The notes under the pieces are model-generated. The model did not search any database. It saw only the letters and a list, made by a program, of their open reading frames with translations, and had not been told where the DNA came from. A DNA stretch of 64,000 nt from Auriscalpium vulgare (Eukaryota > Basidiomycota > Agaricomycetes > Russulales > Auriscalpiaceae). A program made the translations under genes and the position numbers. Shown here in pieces: positions 20,704 through 32,946 of the stretch. The stretch covers positions 124,001-188,000 of the forward strand of contig JAHBBC010000018.1 of NCBI GenBank assembly GCA_019915015.1, written 5' to 3'. Every line of letters starts with the position of its first letter. Positions within the stretch are counted from its first letter, which is position 1.

Positions 20704-22679
20704 TCATACCTGCGACGCGCGCTTCTCGTCGAGCTCGACGGAGCGCACCGAGCGCGGCGAGTCCTCGTCCGTTCTCCGCTTCTCGTCCGTGATCTCCGCT
20801 TCGTCCTCTGCGCCGCCGTCCTCGAACGCCGCACGCTGGTTCTCGAACCGCGAGCCGTGGTTTCTACACGCCGGTCAGCATGCATGCATGTTCGCCTGAG
20901 AGGGGGACGTACTCTGGCCCGATGATCGTGATGACGAGGGTGTATGCCGCGATCACGCCGATGAAGATGCCCTGCACGGTCGCGTAGTCCGCCACCACTG
21001 TGGGGACGCCGTTCTTGATGATTGTCGTCTTCAAGTGGTCGCCAGCCGTCGACTCGATCTGGGACGACGCCGACGAGACCATCTGAAGCATCATCGGCAA
21101 CCCCGTTAGTGCCGCGCCACCAAATCTGCAAAAGCCGGTACGTACGTTACCGAGCTGGTACGCGACGCCTGGGAACGTCGCGCGGAAGCCGGGTGGCGAG
21201 AGCTCCGCGAGCTGCACGGGAATCACGCCCCACGCGCCTTGCACGCCGAACTGCAGCCAGAACGCGCCTGCGGACAGCGCGCCGAAGCTGTTGGGCAGGA
21301 TCCACAGCGGGATGAACGCGCCGATCCAGAGCACGAATATGACGATCGTGAGGCGCCGCCCGATGTACTGCGACACGAAGCCTGCGATGGCGCCGCCCCT
21401 GCCGGCACGCGTGAGGTTAGCGCATGTCGTCAGACCAGCAGGGAAGGCACGTACGCGATAGCGCCACAGTTTCCGATGATCGTGGCGACGGTCGAGTGGT
21501 ACGAGTCGAAGTTCTTGGTCGTCGTAAGATAGGTCGGGTACAGGTCCTGCGAGCCGTGGGACAGGAAGTTGAAGCCTGCGCGCAGCGGGCCGTCAGCCAT
21601 CCCGCCGTCCATCCATCAGAAGCGCAATGTCCGAAGACAGCGGGCGCGAGGAGGGTAGATACGCACCGGTCATGAGCAGTACCGCGTAGATACACAACAT
21701 CCAGTGCTTCTTGAGCATCTCCTTTGTCTCGCGGATGAAGCGCTTCGTCTTGCCCGTCGTCGACGTACCGCGGGCACGCTCCGCCTCCTTCGCGCGCAGG
21801 AACACTGCGCTCTCCGGCAGCACCGCGCGCACCGCCGCCGCGAAGATCGAAATGCCCGCGGAGGCCCAGAAGAGCGTCCGCCATGTCGTGTGCGTCTCGG
21901 GCACCAGCCGCAGGTTCATCACCGCGGCGAAGAGGTAGCCCACCGCGTAGCCCTGCTGCAGCACGCCTGAGGCGAGCCCGCGCACCTCCATGGGAAGGTT
22001 CTCGAGGGCTGTGGAGGCGGCGAGCCCCCAGATCCCGCCCATGGCGACACCAAAGAGGGAGCGGACGGCGAGGAACTGGCTGAAGGTCTGGACGAAACCG
22101 GCACCAAGCTCGAGGACACCGCAGAGGAGGAGATTCACAACAAGGGGCCATTTGCGTCCATACCGATCTGATAGGATACCGAAGACCACCTATTAGATAT
22201 CAATCAGTTGAGGATGCTGGAAGAGCGTGGGCTGGGTAGGTCATGCGAAGCGACGCTATTTTGGACGGGGCGCAGGGCACTGCTGCCAGGAATCAGAAGG
22301 GGACTGAAACTCACCGCGCCAACGGAACGGAATAGAAGGGTAAGGGTAATTGCGGTCGTCTAGAATTCCATCAGACGACGGGTACAACACGCGCTGAACG
22401 AGCACGTACGATGGGATGCGCATCAGCCTTGTGGAACTGCTTCTGAAGCCGGGTGATGCTGAGCGAGACGGAGAAGAAATCGATGGCGTCGCATGTCCAC
22501 GCCAGCCAGCTACCCCACGACGTCAGCAGTGGGAACGCGATAACGCACGGACAGACGCACCCGGACCAAAAGAGGGCCCACTGGGTCCATGTGAGGGAGC
22601 GCAGGACTGTCCAGAGAGGGCGGCCCTGCTGGCGAGCCTCGCGACGCGGGATGAGGTTGCGGATGAAGTAGGGCGCCAT
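20704..22679 (-). CDS. JEN-type monocarboxylate/proton symporter (MFS)
   Basis: Eight exons on the complement: 22561-22679, 22410-22509, 22315-22359, 21667-22189, 21455-21575, 21146-21398, 20913-21082, 20704-20863, giving 496 residues. It is a 12-helix major facilitator transporter with the first loop GILSDRYGRKW (MFS signature) and the JEN-family signature N-x2-S-H-x-S-Q-D-x3-T seen as NFLSHGSQDLYPT near residue 270. Family members in yeasts import lactate, pyruvate or acetate at the plasma membrane and are repressed by glucose; the substrate here is inferred only from family. The C-terminal tail is acidic and ends in ELDEKRASQV. A damaged copy of the last exons lies at 15.8-16.35 kb. Confidence 0.88.
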
Positions 22680-25017
22680 CGTGCAGCAGGACGGAGGAGA
22701 GAGACGCAGGGGGAGGTGCGTCGGAGGAGGGTGGAGTGAGCCATGGCGCCTTTAAGGGAAGCGCTCCGCTCGGCAAGTCGACTTGATCTCTCTTTGATCT
22801 CTTCTCCGCACCTGCCTGATCGGGGCGCTCACATGTCTCCTCGCCAATCTCCCACTTCCCCGCCCTCCCCACAGCAACGCTAACTGCCCGCAGTGCCTGG
22901 CCACTCGGCTCACATGCGGGGCTATGCAGGGACCCTCTGGGGTAACGGAGGGTAACGGGTTGTGGGGCGCGTCACAACCCAACTCGCGTGCGAGGCCCCG
23001 AGCTTGCGAGCACGCGCGGCGTACTAATGGAGCGGTCGTTTGATGTACTTCAAGTTCGTCATACCTGCCGGTGTCACCAGGCTACGAGCTCCGGTTAGCT
23101 TCGTACTTACGGCCTCGCGCAGGAACGCACCTACATTCGAGATCTCGGCGCGGGCTTCCGGATGGTCCGCATTCCCCCCACACAGGACCCATCAGCCGCC
23201 AGCCATCACGTCGTCAGAGTGCCGCAGCTGACGCCGTAAATTGCATATTTGCGCACAAACGTTGAACCCGGATATGCGGGAGACACCGCAGCGGCACTCG
23301 ATAACCCCCCCTTGCAAGGCACCAGAAGCAGCGCAGACTTCATTGCGCGCGTCGCACCCTGGCACGCGCGGTGCTTCTCTCGCCCAGGGCTGCGTGCCCT
23401 GTCGCGTAAAGTTCGTCGGATATGAGAATGAGAACCGCGATACTCGCAGGCCGGGCGAAACGTTGCCACTCCTGGCCGTGCTATAGTTGGCCGGTGTTCA
23501 TGTGGGGAGCCCTTTTCCCTGCGGGGCGTGTTCCGATCGACGAAACCCAGCTAAAACCCAGGCACATCGACCACCTGCCAAAGACATCCAGCGGCGAAGC
23601 ACTCGTCGAGCATCAAGCAGATTTCCGCGCCGGCATTGAACGCGCGCCTGACTGATAAGAACCTGATGCAACGTGCCGAAAGGACACCGACGTGCCCGCA
23701 TGGGCGCAAGGTGTATAACGAGAGTTGCAGCGGGTTTGAGATGGTCCTGGCCCGGCAGATATGAGACGCATCACTCCGTGGTGACAGAAACGCCGGAGAC
23801 GCCGCATCCTGGGCGGGCTGGCTGGCGGGAGGATCTCGACACTGAATATTGAATACCGGGCGCAGGGCAAGTTTAGGCTACGTGCGCGGGGGTTGCTTGT
23901 TTGAGGTGGCTCGTGGTCTGGGTGGGAAGCGGAGATGCCTGTGGACTCCTGTGCCGTGGAAGATTGTGGGCAATAGAAGGTATGAGGAAGGCCAATAGTA
24001 GACAAGCTCTGATACGCTCTTGAAGCCCGCTTGCCGTTGGCACCGGAAGCCGGACTTCATCTGAGCTCGGATCCTGCTCGCAGCGCGGCCATCAGTATTA
24101 GCTGTTCATATAAAAGCCATACACTCACAGAAGCCGACCACGATGAGTTACTTCCTATGCGACGAAATGTGCGCAGCCCTGCTCGTCCATCATTTCCCCC
24201 TTTACTAGTCGCTCATCCCTGTCTCGGGTTCCGTGTCCTCTAGTTCGCGTGAACGAGCGCCAGTATGGACTGATGGCGTATATGCGCGACCTGAGCACTG
24301 CGGCTTCTGGCTGGCATCTCAGTCAGCTTGAAAGCAACACCATTTGAAGCGCATATACACCATACCATGCCCAACGCCCCGAACCTCGCGAGACGCTCTC
24401 CACATCCATGCAGCCGGTGCTTTGCTTCTATAGACTATCCGGTTGGATGACCAGGGTGGCGGCAGGTAACGGAGAGCATGGAGCCGCAAGCGAGATGTAG
24501 ATATATGCACGGAGCGAGTCAGGATGCCGGAGCCCACTGGCAGAAGAGCGGGCGAGGAGTACTTGGAGTCTAAGTCGACAAACGCACTGTGGGCTGCAAT
24601 TGCGACGCAAAAAGCAGGAAAATAGGATTAGGGCGCGGTCGTGGATGTGGTGATGGTCAATGTCATAGTACGGTCGACGTCGAGGCGGAGTGTCGAGATG
24701 CCAGCGAATTCACCGACCGGCAATACCCGAGCGGCACATCATCGCGCAGTAAATTCCAGCCGAGCGAAGTACGCTAGCTAATTACTGTAAAGTACATACG
24801 GGGAAAAATATGTCGCAATGGTTCGATCAGAAGGCCGGAACACGTCATGAGAGGTCGTAAAAAATCAGTCAATCCATAATGAGCGGCGGACTCGAATTTG
24901 GGCGAGAGCAGGCAGGGCAAGGAGCGGGCGGTGAACAACGTCGCGACGAAGAAAAGAGACAGGCGTGCAGGTCTAGAGAAATTGAAAACCTTGGAATCTT
25001 GGCAGGCCCTGCCTGTA
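22680..25017. other. 2.3 kb spacer without a supported gene
   Basis: The right side of the transporter start should hold its promoter. Beyond that I find only short frames with no recognisable domain or consistent splice sites on either strand. Confidence 0.45.
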
Positions 25018-27690
25018 TTATTGCGAGCCGACGGCGGAGAGCTGCTCCTCCTCCTGCTCCACGTCGTCCAACTCTTCGGCTTCGACGCTCGCTTCCTGGT
25101 ACTGAACAGGCAAGTACTCGTCAGTGATCATGGTCGCAAAAAACAATCAGCACGCTAGAGCAGTAGCTTACCTGCTGGTACTCGGCACTGCATCGATGCT
25201 GGTGTAAGCTTGGAACACGACAGGAAAGGAACTAACGCACATGAGATCCTGCGTGTTGCTCTCGGCCTCGGAGAACTCCATCGTATCCATGCCCTCGCCG
25301 GTGTACCAATGCAGGAACGCACCGCGCTTGTACATGGACATGAACTAGCGCATACATGCTGGGATGAGTAAGGTGTCCTGTCGGGCTGGGGTATGACATA
25401 CCTGGCTCAAGCTGCGCTTAAATACCTCCTGAATGGCCGTCGTATTTGCGAGGCACGTCGCACTATGCTTCTGCCCCGTCGGCGGGACAGAGCACAGCGT
25501 TACCGATACATTGTCCGGGATCCACCTATACGCGCCACCCAGTCCAAGTCAACAGAGCTCTCAATATTGCTCGAAAGCGCGCCACGTACTCGACGAAAAG
25601 GTGAGAGTTCTTTTTCTGCAGCTCTTGCACGGTGTACTGTGTGACGTGACCGCGTCAATTTATGTTTATTTCTTTCGACGAAGAGCGATGGACGCACTTC
25701 AGCCTATGGGAACGACGAGTGAGCGAACGATGCCGCGTCGAGCGGGTAAGGGGGAACGGACTTCTCTGGAGGATATCTTCCCGCGGAAGATGGTCGCTGC
25801 AGTGAGATAGCGTCTGCGTGCACATGCTTGAGGAATGAAGCGAGCGATCAAGAGGAGGGACGAACCCGAAGCGCGGGTCGCAGGCAACAAGGAAGTTGCG
25901 CCGATCAAACATGCTGGCGAATAGTGATAAGAATGATTGTAGCTTGTATGGTGGGTTGGGACGTACGCGCTGGTGAGGTCGGGGACCGAAGTCCGGTTGA
26001 AGGACTTCGCCTTGGCATCGAAGAACGGCGCATAGCTCGGGCACAGGAAGTGCAGCTGTCTTATCCATCAGCATACATTCCGACGGGGTCATCAGCTCCC
26101 CACTCACACGAGGGAACGGAATCAAATTCAGACTGAGCTTCCTCAGGTCTCTGCACAGATGTTCGCAGTCATTAAACGCGGGATACGCGCCTGTGTGCCG
26201 AGAACCTTACCCATTGAGCTGTCCAGGGAAACGAAGACTGGTGCTGACGCCACACATGACCTGCGACACGAGCTGGACGAAGACGGTGAGTGGCCATACT
26301 CGGAAATGAAAGCCTCACTTACCCCGTTGAGATTGTCGAATGAAGGTGCCTCAACCTTCAGCGTGCGGGTCGTGATGTCATAACTTCAAGTTCAATGTCA
26401 GCAGGGCGTCGAAAGTCGTAAGATGAAGGTGAAGCGAACGGACAGGGCCTCGTTATCAATGCAAATAGTCAGGTCACTGTTCTCGACCAGCTGATGCACC
26501 GATAGAAGAGCGTTATAGGGCTAAGTCACAGAGTTAGAATGAGACACTTCCAGAAGTCACAGAAAGCGCACGGACCTCTACAACAGTCTCCGAAACCTTC
26601 ACGTGACAGCGTGAGCTCCATGTCCGCGCCGAACAAGTGAGCACTCCTCACCTTAGGCGACGGAAGGATAGAGAACGTCGCCAACATCCTGTCAGGGTAT
26701 TCCTACAGCACGCGCAAATCAGATACTGCTGAAGAACTGTAAATCCAACCCACCTCGCGCAGCTTGGATAAGAGCAAGGAACCGAGGCCGGCACCTGTTC
26801 CGCCTCCCAGCGAGTGGATGATCTGGAAGCCCTGCAGCGCATCGGCGGGCTCAGCATACTTGCGAATTGTTTCCTGAATGGAATGAAAGCGTGAAAAGGC
26901 GAGTCGGGGTAGGTGAGCAGAGTTGAAGTTACCGTGATGGAGTCCACGAGTTCGGCACCTGCACAAGGTCAGTGGCGGTCCTGTATAGAAGAGACGATGC
27001 GCTCGCTCTTACCCTCTGTATAGACTAGCCTCGCGAAACACGATAAATTACAGAAATCAGACCGAAAAAGCGAGGTACTGACAGCCCTTTGCCCAATTGT
27101 TACCCGCGCCGACGTCACCGGTGATGAACGAATCTGGGCGGAAAAGCCCACCCGTCGGACCAGAGCGAACCTGAAGAAATAGTGAGGAGCAAATCACAAA
27201 AAGGGATGGCACGAGCGCACCCTGTTGGTGACCCCAGGCTCCAGGTCGATCTGCACGCTACGCGGCACGTATTTTGTGGCATTGTCAGACTGGATCTCTT
27301 GGAAGTACGTCTCGACCTGCCAGGTTATACTGAGCTCAAGGAGGAGAATCCTGCTATGGTTCACTCACACGCTCCAACTGCTGTGGGTCGTTGCCCTCGT
27401 AAATCTGCCCATACACATGAGTCAGCCCTCGGCGCGTCGCACAGCTTGTCCACGCACCCCGTCGTGGGTGAGACCATGCTCCGCCAGCAGCATCTTCCAG
27501 AAGTTGTCACCGATCTGGTTGCCGGCCTTGCAAACGCGAAGCATTAGATGAGGTGGTGCGGTCATGTTTGACGCTCGGTGCGGCACTGACCTGGCCCACC
27601 TGCAGGGAGCTTGTGAGTAAAAGGACATTGCGGTATACTATAAGTATGAAGAGGGAAACTTGCTTGGATGTTGATGATTTCGCGAGGCAT
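25018..27690 (-). CDS. Divergent beta-tubulin
   Basis: Twenty-three exons on the complement, 453 residues. Highlights: exon 1 27664-27690, exon 2 27591-27599 (9 nt: VGQ), exon 3 27458-27526, exon 7 27013-27024 (12 nt: FYTEG with its neighbours), exon 20 25402-25525, exon 23 25018-25101. Tubulin landmarks: VGQAGNQIG near the N-terminus, [15 protein letters not shown], the GTP-binding loop [20 protein letters not shown] (beta-type), [10 protein letters not shown] and an acidic Glu-rich tail. It would form microtubules with alpha-tubulin. It departs from ordinary fungal beta-tubulin in beginning MPREI (not MREI), in [17 protein letters not shown], and at many core positions, so it is probably a second, specialised paralogue. 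The intron after exon 1 has a GC donor (GCAAGT). Confidence 0.9.
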
Positions 27691-28158
27691 TCTGGTGTTC
27701 GAGGTGAGGGGGAGAAAACGTGAATGGACAAGCGTCGAGAACTCGAGGCGCCGAAAGCGAAAGTTATCTTGCCCAAACATGGACGTCACGTGCGGTGTAG
27801 CCGCTCTCTAGGTTGTTCTGCTCCGCCAAACCAATACTATGGCAATAGGATTGCTTGCGAATGCAAGTAGAATCATGGTGGAGAACATGTCCCTGAGCAG
27901 AGGGCTCAGGAACGTGCGGGGCGCCAAGGTGTCGTACGACAGTGGCACACACTGCGATTTGCGAAACGGATGATGTATGCCCTTCAAGCTAGTAACCGGT
28001 GCAATATGATACAAAGAAGTCGACGACCACACTGCCATCCTCTTTCTCTGAGTAGAACCGAAATGAAGACCGCGTACATGGGGTATAGTATCGTTTCAAT
28101 GCTGGGGAAGATGCACAACAACAGTAGGATGGCAGTACAAACTTGCAGGCGACATGAT
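27691..28158. other. Spacer between tubulin start and DHHC gene end
   Basis: 470 bp containing the tubulin promoter side and the DHHC 3' UTR. No gene recognised. Confidence 0.5.
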
Positions 28159-29597
28159 TTAGCCTCGGTCTTGCTCAAGTTTGACTAGCTCTTCAGCTAG
28201 ACGCGCGAGCATCTCGTCTGCTCGGGGATTAAGAGGGAACTTTTGGCCGTTTCCCGCACTACGTTGTATGCGTTATACTCAGCGAAGAAAATCTTGCGGG
28301 AGACACACAACTCACCATGCTCCTCCCCAAAGTACTCGCGCGAGCCACATGCGCCAGTTGTGGGCGGGGGCAAAGACTTGAGCCCAGTTTCTCCGCCAGC
28401 CGATGTCGTACATGCGGACCGAACGGTGCGCGGCGCGTACGAGGCGGCGTTGGTCAAACGAGAGCTCGTGTTCGTATGGTGGACTGGATAGCTTCGACGG
28501 GGGAAGAGGGGGCAAATGGCGTAATATGTGAAACGAAGATATGTTCTCGATCGTGGTTTGATTTGTTCTTTGAATTCCTCAGAAGATGCAGTCAACAGTA
28601 TGGAAGGAGAATGACTCACAATATGAGATAGATGTGGTAGCCAAAGAAGGAACCGATGATCATAGTGACGACGATACCCATGAATGCGAGGAAGAGCATA
28701 TGCACCGGGGTAACCTCGCCCTGCATGAGCGTGTCAGACGGATGGACAGAGAAGAGGAGGGGTGCGTACCATAGAAAGCGGATTAGAGAATGCATACCAG
28801 AGCCCTGAAATATTGACGGAGGCGATATACAGAGCAAGCAATGTGACGGAGGCGAGAAGGTGGACGAAAGATGGGTATGTTCGGTGTCCCTGCAGTGCAA
28901 GCTCAGTCAGGAAGGCATCCGCTTCAGAGCTCGAAGCGCACTCACAATGCATTTTGCACCCACCCACGGGCAGTGATGATCTAAATTCCGAACACCGTCA
29001 AATACAATCCCGCTCTTCTGCCTACTGTCACGCACCCATCTTAAGCACACACCTTCCACACGCTGAACAGTGGTGCGCGCGTTCCGGCTTCGGCGCCCAG
29101 CATATCTTGCACCAACGTCCAGGTTGCAGATAGTCATCTGCCGGTGGTGGGGCCATCAGCGCATCCTCCAGAGTCATGTCCTCCCCATCCCCAGACTCGT
29201 GCTTCGGATCGGGAACCGGGCCCGGGTCGCGTGCGACGCACACGATGAGCGAGCTGAACGCGGCAAAGGTGAGCGTGTATGTCGTGAGGAGGTGTATTGT
29301 GAACTGCAGTGGCGAGTCGAGGACTAGGAGGTGATAGTGGATGAGGACGTGCAAGAGCGATGGGTGCGGGATGAGCAAGCAAAGGATGACCACTGCAGAA
29401 TAGGTTACATAGTCAATGACAGGTACGCTTGAGTAGAGGTGATACGCACGGCATAGAGGCAGATAATGATACCATCGCTTTGCGCTCGCAGCCTGCCCGT
29501 CATCATCTTCGTTGTAGGCGTCGCCCGCACTCCGGAGCGACGCCGACCCAAGCGAACCTGGCGGAAACGTTAGTAGAGGTACGTTGTTGCCCGTCAT
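28159..29597 (-). CDS. DHHC protein S-palmitoyltransferase
   Basis: Seven exons on the complement: 29450-29597, 29036-29392, 28946-28980, 28770-28889, 28620-28720, 28316-28567, 28159-28258, giving about 370 residues. It transfers palmitate to cysteines of membrane-associated proteins. The Cys-rich domain is seen as CKICWAPKPERAHHCSACGR followed by CVLKM and DHHCPWVGAKCIGHR, with transmembrane pairs on either side and TNQTTIEN after the fourth helix. The C-terminal tail ends in ADEMLARLAEELVKLEQDRG. The first intron (57 bp, a multiple of three) lies in the first helix. The start is the first ATG before the acidic N-terminal segment (TGNNVPLLTF); an upstream in-frame ATG at 29813 would add 72 unlikely residues. 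Confidence 0.87.
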
Positions 29598-29849
29598 CGA
29601 GAGGAGCGTTCGCAGAACATGAAGGATGGTGAGCGGCGTGAGAGGTAGATGAAATACGGTGGTGGTCGCTGAGCAACGTCGCCTCGACTTCGCCGTCACT
29701 GTCACTGAATCGCACAGCCGGTCACCTTCTCCCCTCCCCCTTGAACTCAAAATTAGGGCCACATCCTTCTCTTTGAAGACGCCATGTATTGAACAAAACC
29801 GCGGGACAAACACGTCAAATTTTCTTTCTGGAATTTACGGCACTTTGGC
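29598..29849. promoter_or_regulatory. Shared divergent promoter of the DHHC and LYR genes
   Basis: 252 bp between two divergent start codons (29597 minus, 29850 plus). It must hold the promoters and leaders of both genes, so some regulation is probably shared. No TATA box is evident on either side. Confidence 0.5.
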
Positions 29850-31160
29850 ATGCCCTCGCTGGCCTTCAAGACCCATTTCGCAGGCCCGTCGCCATCTTCA
29901 ATAGCTCATCGACAACGTATAGCCCGTCTTCTTGACCCTCTGCGATCAGTACGGCCGCACGTTCCATTCTACCTCCTCGCGGCTCACCGTCGACCGACAT
30001 TGTGGGTGCTGTATCGAGGTTTACTGAAGTATTCGCCGAACGAGGATGTAAGTCGTCCATTGCATCTCGACGTCGGTCATGTCAAGCAAACCATTTCAAG
30101 GTCAGATGGCGAATAGGGAAGGTGTTCAGGCAGTATCGGCACCTCACGAGTCCCGGACAAACGAAGACACAGTTGGAGAAGGGCTACCGAGTGCGTCCTC
30201 TAGTTTACCATCTGTTCGTCGCTGATCATTTGAAAGTGGCTGGATGTCTTTACTCGGGCTCGCGATGGCGATGGACACCTGCAAAGCGTTCTCGAGCGGT
30301 ATGGGAGGCTCATAGCGGCCAAACGCGACAAAGTGGAGTGGACCGGTATCCTTCTCGCGGAGAAGGTGCGCATACAAGTATTTTCAACCTTTTCGCATCA
30401 CTAACACAGCTCTCTACAGGAATGGGCTAAACGTCTGCGAAACCGCCCTATCTTGACCGGCGCCTTCCTGCGCCCGACCATCTGGAATGGCCCCCTGCCG
30501 CGTATGAAGCCCCAGCCCGACCACATCTCCATGATGATACGGCACCGCCGTGCCGCACGCACCAATCGGCTCGAGCGCCAATCCTGGCTCTTTGAACTAC
30601 GGGACGCCGTCGACACCGAAGCGCGCTTCGAGCACATACTCGCGCGAGAGAGTGACGTGCCCTTCGAGCCCGTCTTCAGCGGTGCGCTGCACCGCGAGTG
30701 GAAGGACGGCATCATGGAGCAGCTCAGAGAGATCCAGGAGTCGTACCAGCGCGACACCTACCGCTCGGAGGCAAAGTACCCTCCCAAACTGCTCGCACAG
30801 ATCAAGGAGGCGCGCCGCGAGAAGGTACGGAACAAGACGCGCGAGCGGGAGCGAGAGCGTAGCGGGGAGGTGATTGGGGTGACGCATCGTCGGCGCCGCC
30901 TTGGCTACCCCTCGCATGTGTCATACAAGTGGTCGCCGGAGGAGCTGCGGGATCGCCTGATCGCACGGAGGAGCATCAGTGAGGTGGGCTACGTTGGGAT
31001 GGTGAAGAGGCGCCTGGGGTATAAAATTCGGGAGGAGGAAGACCAGTATTCGGACGACGACAAGAAGCGGCTTGATGAAGCTGAGGCGGCCGTTCGGAGG
31101 GAGAATGAAAGGCGTAGAAGGAACGCTGCTCTGCGAGAGCGTAACGGAGAGCCTTCGTGA
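29850..31160 (+). CDS. LYR-motif (complex 1 LYR family) protein
   Basis: Four exons: 29850-30047, 30101-30190, 30237-30365, 30420-31160, giving 385 residues. Near residue 53 it has VLYRGLLKYSP, the LYR motif with the following hydrophobic helix. LYR proteins bind mitochondrial acyl carrier protein and help iron-sulfur or respiratory complex assembly. The C-terminal two thirds is long for the family, strongly basic and helical (runs such as REREREGS and RREKVRNKTRERE-like stretches) and ends with a coiled coil. The Arg-rich N-terminus may act as mitochondrial targeting sequence. The specific client complex is unknown. Confidence 0.75.
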
Positions 31161-31560
31161 ATCTTGCTAACTACCCTAGGCCCTTTCACCGTCGCAGATA
31201 CATATCACTTCCCAAAACATCTTCAGGAGAATCAGACAGCACGCGGTCATCGGACCCAGAATCGTCGAGGCCCTCTGCCGAGTGTGTGTTCTTGAAGGTA
31301 CATCAGAATGCAATCTCGGTACATATCTGGCGCCGCCTTCGAAATGTTCAAGAAGGGTGCAGGCGACGACCAAGCTTGCATCTTGCCACCGCACCTTTCG
31401 CGTTGCATCAATCACTCTGATTCATAGCTCGGGAATTCTCATAGTCCCCGTCGCTGACCTTGCACGGAAGACCGTCGTCGCGCCAGAACTCTCACAGCTT
31501 GGCCAGTACTACCCGCTTGTTGTGGTGTTGGCAACGATTCTGTCGACTGGGCGTATGATG
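31161..31560. other. Spacer with dispersed repeat copy C
   Basis: No gene recognised. The short dispersed repeat occurs at 31441-31475 on the minus strand relative to copies A and B. Confidence 0.45.
31441..31475 (-). repeat. Short dispersed repeat, copy C
   Basis: In reverse complement it matches copies A and B (GACGGTCTTCCGTGCAAGGT, then CAGCGACGGGGACTAT). Confidence 0.5.
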
Positions 31561-31589
31561 AACTGTGCGTACCAAAGACGCCCACAGGC

Positions 31590-31595
31590 TATAAA
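31590..31595 (+). promoter_or_regulatory. TATA box of the repeat membrane protein gene 1
   Basis: TATAAA 88 bp ahead of the start codon at 31683, in a good position for a fungal core promoter. Confidence 0.5.
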
Positions 31596-31682
31596 GCGCG
31601 CCTGTCTCGTTCATGCAACTTCAACTGGCGCTTTGATAGCCCACACCACTTGCTCGCTCTCCAATTTCATTCTAGTGTCTTG

Positions 31683-32946
31683 ATGGCATCTTCTTTCCCT
31701 TTCGCGTCCTGGCGGCGCGCAGACAGCATTGATACACGCGAAGATGCCATCGGTAGGCTCAAAATTATGTTATCTTGCCAGCCGGGCTGACTGGACGCTT
31801 TCAGTGGCTCGTGAAGAGCTCTTGGAAGAGCGCGAGCCGCGTGGTGTTAAGCGTGCTCCTGCCGCTACTAGTACTGGTTCGCCCTTCCGTCGGCGTCACG
31901 TGTTGCCGCGGCAAAACATTGTTGGCCCTATTGGCCCTGAAGATGGGCAGGGGCCGGGCACCACCTTTTCAAATGATGCGCCGGGCACCACCTTTTCAAA
32001 TGATACGCAGGGCACCACCTTCGGAGGCGACGGCGGCAACGCTAACGTTGTCGGGCAAGGCTCCCCAGATGGAAGCGACGGCGCCAACGCTAACATTGTC
32101 GGGCAAGGCTCCCCAGATGGAAGCGACGGCGCCAACGCTAACATTGTCGGGCAATTAGGCTCCCCAGATGGAAGCGACGGCGCCAACGCTAACATTGTCG
32201 AGCAAGGCCCCGGAGGTGGAAGCGTCGGCGGCCTTAACATTAGTGGGCGGCAAGGCCCCGGAGATGGAGATGATGGGCAGGACGGTACCACCTTTGGAGG
32301 CGACGACGGCGGCCCGAACGTCATTGCAGCCAATCCTCGGCGCCATGCGCTCAAACGACAGGACGCCAACATCGTCGCAAGCGACAACGGCGGCACCACC
32401 TCTGGTAGCGACAACGACGGGACCACGTTCAGTCCCGACGACGGCGGCGCGAACATTATTGCGCAGGACCCTGTTCAGTGCAGCGGGGGCGCGAACATCA
32501 TTGCAGCCAATCGTCGGCGCGTGCTGCAGCGGCAGAACATCGTTGCAAGCGACAACGGCGGCACCACGTCTGGAAGCGACAACGACGGGACCACGTCCAG
32601 TCCCGACGATGGCGGCGCGAACATTATTGCGCAGGACCCTGTTCAGTGCAGCGGGGGCGCAAACATCATTGCAGCCAATCGTCGGCGCCGTGTGCTGCAG
32701 CGGCAGGACGCCACTGCCTTTGGACACCAGGTTGGCCTCTCGGTCCTTACTCCCGAGTCGATTCCCCAGGTTGCGGGTGCTGGTGGGGCCGCTGCCTTCC
32801 CTGCTACCCTTCTTTTCGTGGAGGTGCTCGCGGTGATCGTGCTCGCTTTGGCTGTTTGGACGACCGTCTCCATCCGCCGTCTGCGCAGGAGCCGGACCTA
32901 CCTCCACCTTTCGGACGACGCAGCCGACGAAAAGTACGACGTATGA
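31683..32946 (+). CDS. Single-pass membrane protein with Gly/Asp/Asn-rich internal repeats, paralogue 1
   Basis: Two exons: 31683-31752 and 31805-32946, giving 403 residues. The N-terminus (MASSFPFASWRRADSIDTRE) is not a signal peptide. Residues about 60-330 are low-complexity repeats rich in Gly, Asp and Asn: three units like GQGSPDGSDGANANIV, and a longer 56-residue unit present twice (168 bp period, 32381 and 32549) containing SPDDGGANIIAQDPVQCSGG. A transmembrane helix near the end (ATLLFVEVLAVIVLALAVW) is followed by SIRRLRR, so the short tail should be cytosolic. The Ser/Thr/Gly-rich part may be an extracellular stalk. No known domain; role unknown. The paralogue lies at 34481. Confidence 0.72.
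32060..32700 (+). repeat. In-frame coding repeats: about 48 bp units and a 168 bp duplicated unit
   Basis: Three to four copies of a roughly 48 bp unit beginning GGCTCCCCAGATGGAAGCGA (32060-32215), then two copies of a 168 bp unit starting at 32381 and 32549. All are multiples of three, so copy number can change without breaking the frame. Confidence 0.75.

Noticed and set aside
20625..21131. Minus-strand frame of 168 residues across the last transporter exons
   Set aside because: It runs through an intron in another phase; the spliced model recovers the JEN-family C-terminus in frame.
29598..29813. Upstream in-frame start for the DHHC gene at 29813
   Set aside because: It would add residues with no hydrophobic or conserved character and fill the short divergent promoter with the LYR gene.
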